Below, piece by piece: positions 6,871 through 7,223 of a stretch of 7,223 bases of DNA. Position 1 is the first letter of the stretch; every line of letters begins with the position of its first letter. Both the position numbers and the translations under genes were made by a program. Origin of the DNA: a bacterium (GTDB taxonomy: Bacteria; UBP15; UBA6099); the NCBI GenBank assembly GCA_029573925.1, contig JAKQBV010000428.1, positions 1-7,223 on the forward strand, read 5' to 3'. Below the pieces are notes generated by a model, which made no database searches, was not told the origin of the DNA, and saw nothing but the letters and a program-made list of their open reading frames with translations.

Positions 6871-6880
6871 CGCGACGAAG

Positions 6881-7223
6881 ATGAAAAGAGAAGATTATTT
6901 CACAAATAATGGCGGCGGGCGGTTTAGATATGTCGAGCATGAGGTTGAAGGCGCTCGCGCGGTGGTAATGGGGACTCACGGGTTTGCCGAACATATAGGA
7001 AGATACGACCATGTCGGGGCGTTTTTCAACTCGCGCGGCATGTCTTTTTACATGATGGACAACCGGGGACACGGGAAATCTCCCGGCGCGCGCGGGCACA
7101 TCGACAGTTACGACCAGTACGTGGACGACCTTCACGGTTTCAGAACGCTCGTGGTCGAGGAGAAGTTGCGCGGCGCGTCCCTTTTCCTGCTCGGCCACTC
7201 GAACGGTTCCCTCATCACCGCCC
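6881..7223 (+). CDS. Alpha/beta hydrolase, monoacylglycerol lipase / lysophospholipase-like, 3' partial
   Basis: 114 complete codons are present and the frame is still open at the window edge. The features are those of the Hydrolase_4 (PldB / monoglyceride lipase) group: oxyanion motif HGFAEHIGRY (33-42), the strand-turn DNRGHGKSPGARGHI, a YVDDL helix, and the nucleophile elbow GHSNG with Ser107 (codon 7199). The Asp and His of the triad would lie downstream. Such enzymes cleave monoacylglycerols or lysophospholipids, usually in the cytoplasm or at the inner membrane; no signal peptide is seen here. It is transcribed away from the DUF115 gene with its own apparent promoter and strong ribosome binding site. 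Family assignment is firm, substrate is not: related members include other esterases and C-C hydrolases. Confidence 0.85.
   Translation, partial: MKREDYFTNNGGGRFRYVEHEVEGARAVVMGTHGFAEHIGRYDHVGAFFNSRGMSFYMMDNRGHGKSPGARGHIDSYDQYVDDLHGFRTLVVEEKLRGASLFLLGHSNGSLITA

Overview
The window carries four protein-coding genes and no RNA genes, insertion sequences or CRISPR arrays that I can see. From left to right: (1) a large secreted-type lipase on the + strand whose 5' end lies outside the window (2-3415); (2) a signal-peptide-bearing protein of about 620 residues on the + strand (3502-5373); (3) a DUF115/Maf-like (MptE-like) protein on the - strand (5357-6766); (4) the first 114 codons of a monoglyceride-lipase-like alpha/beta hydrolase on the + strand (6881 to the window edge). 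The genome is moderately GC-rich but uses AUA, AGA and AGG codons freely. The lipase ends in a GWN-type C-terminal domain, and a bacterial-type DUF115 protein is present. Together these suggest an uncultured, probably anaerobic diderm bacterium (for example Elusimicrobiota, Synergistota or PVC-like lineages), but the window does not settle the phylum.

The most striking object is the lipase. It is built from a tandem module of about 420-425 residues: a LipA-type (Lipase_2) alpha/beta hydrolase, then two different Ig-like repeats (called alpha and beta here). Two complete modules are visible, each with an apparently intact Ser-Asp-His triad. The window opens inside the beta repeat of a preceding module, so a third lipase copy may lie just upstream. 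An Ala-rich helical linker and a double-GWN domain close the protein.

Eighty-six bases downstream, and probably co-transcribed, is a secreted protein that I recognise as a member of an uncharacterised family normally carrying an HExxH-like zinc site. Here the equivalent positions read R-Q-F-A-L, and the downstream EGDA motif reads NGDA, so it looks like a pseudo-metallopeptidase. It carries an extra C-terminal PsbP/DUF1795-like domain.

This gene and the convergent DUF115 gene overlap tail-to-tail by 17 bp. The DUF115 gene and the last hydrolase are divergent across a 114-bp region with a perfect TATAAT on each strand. The DUF115 TATAAT is placed so that its transcript would begin at the ATG itself (leaderless). 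The other TATAAT overlaps a perfect 6-bp inverted repeat that could be an operator. No non-coding stretch exceeds about 115 bases. Three hydrolase catalytic domains of lipase type in 7.2 kb hint at lipid or ester scavenging, but this link is inference.
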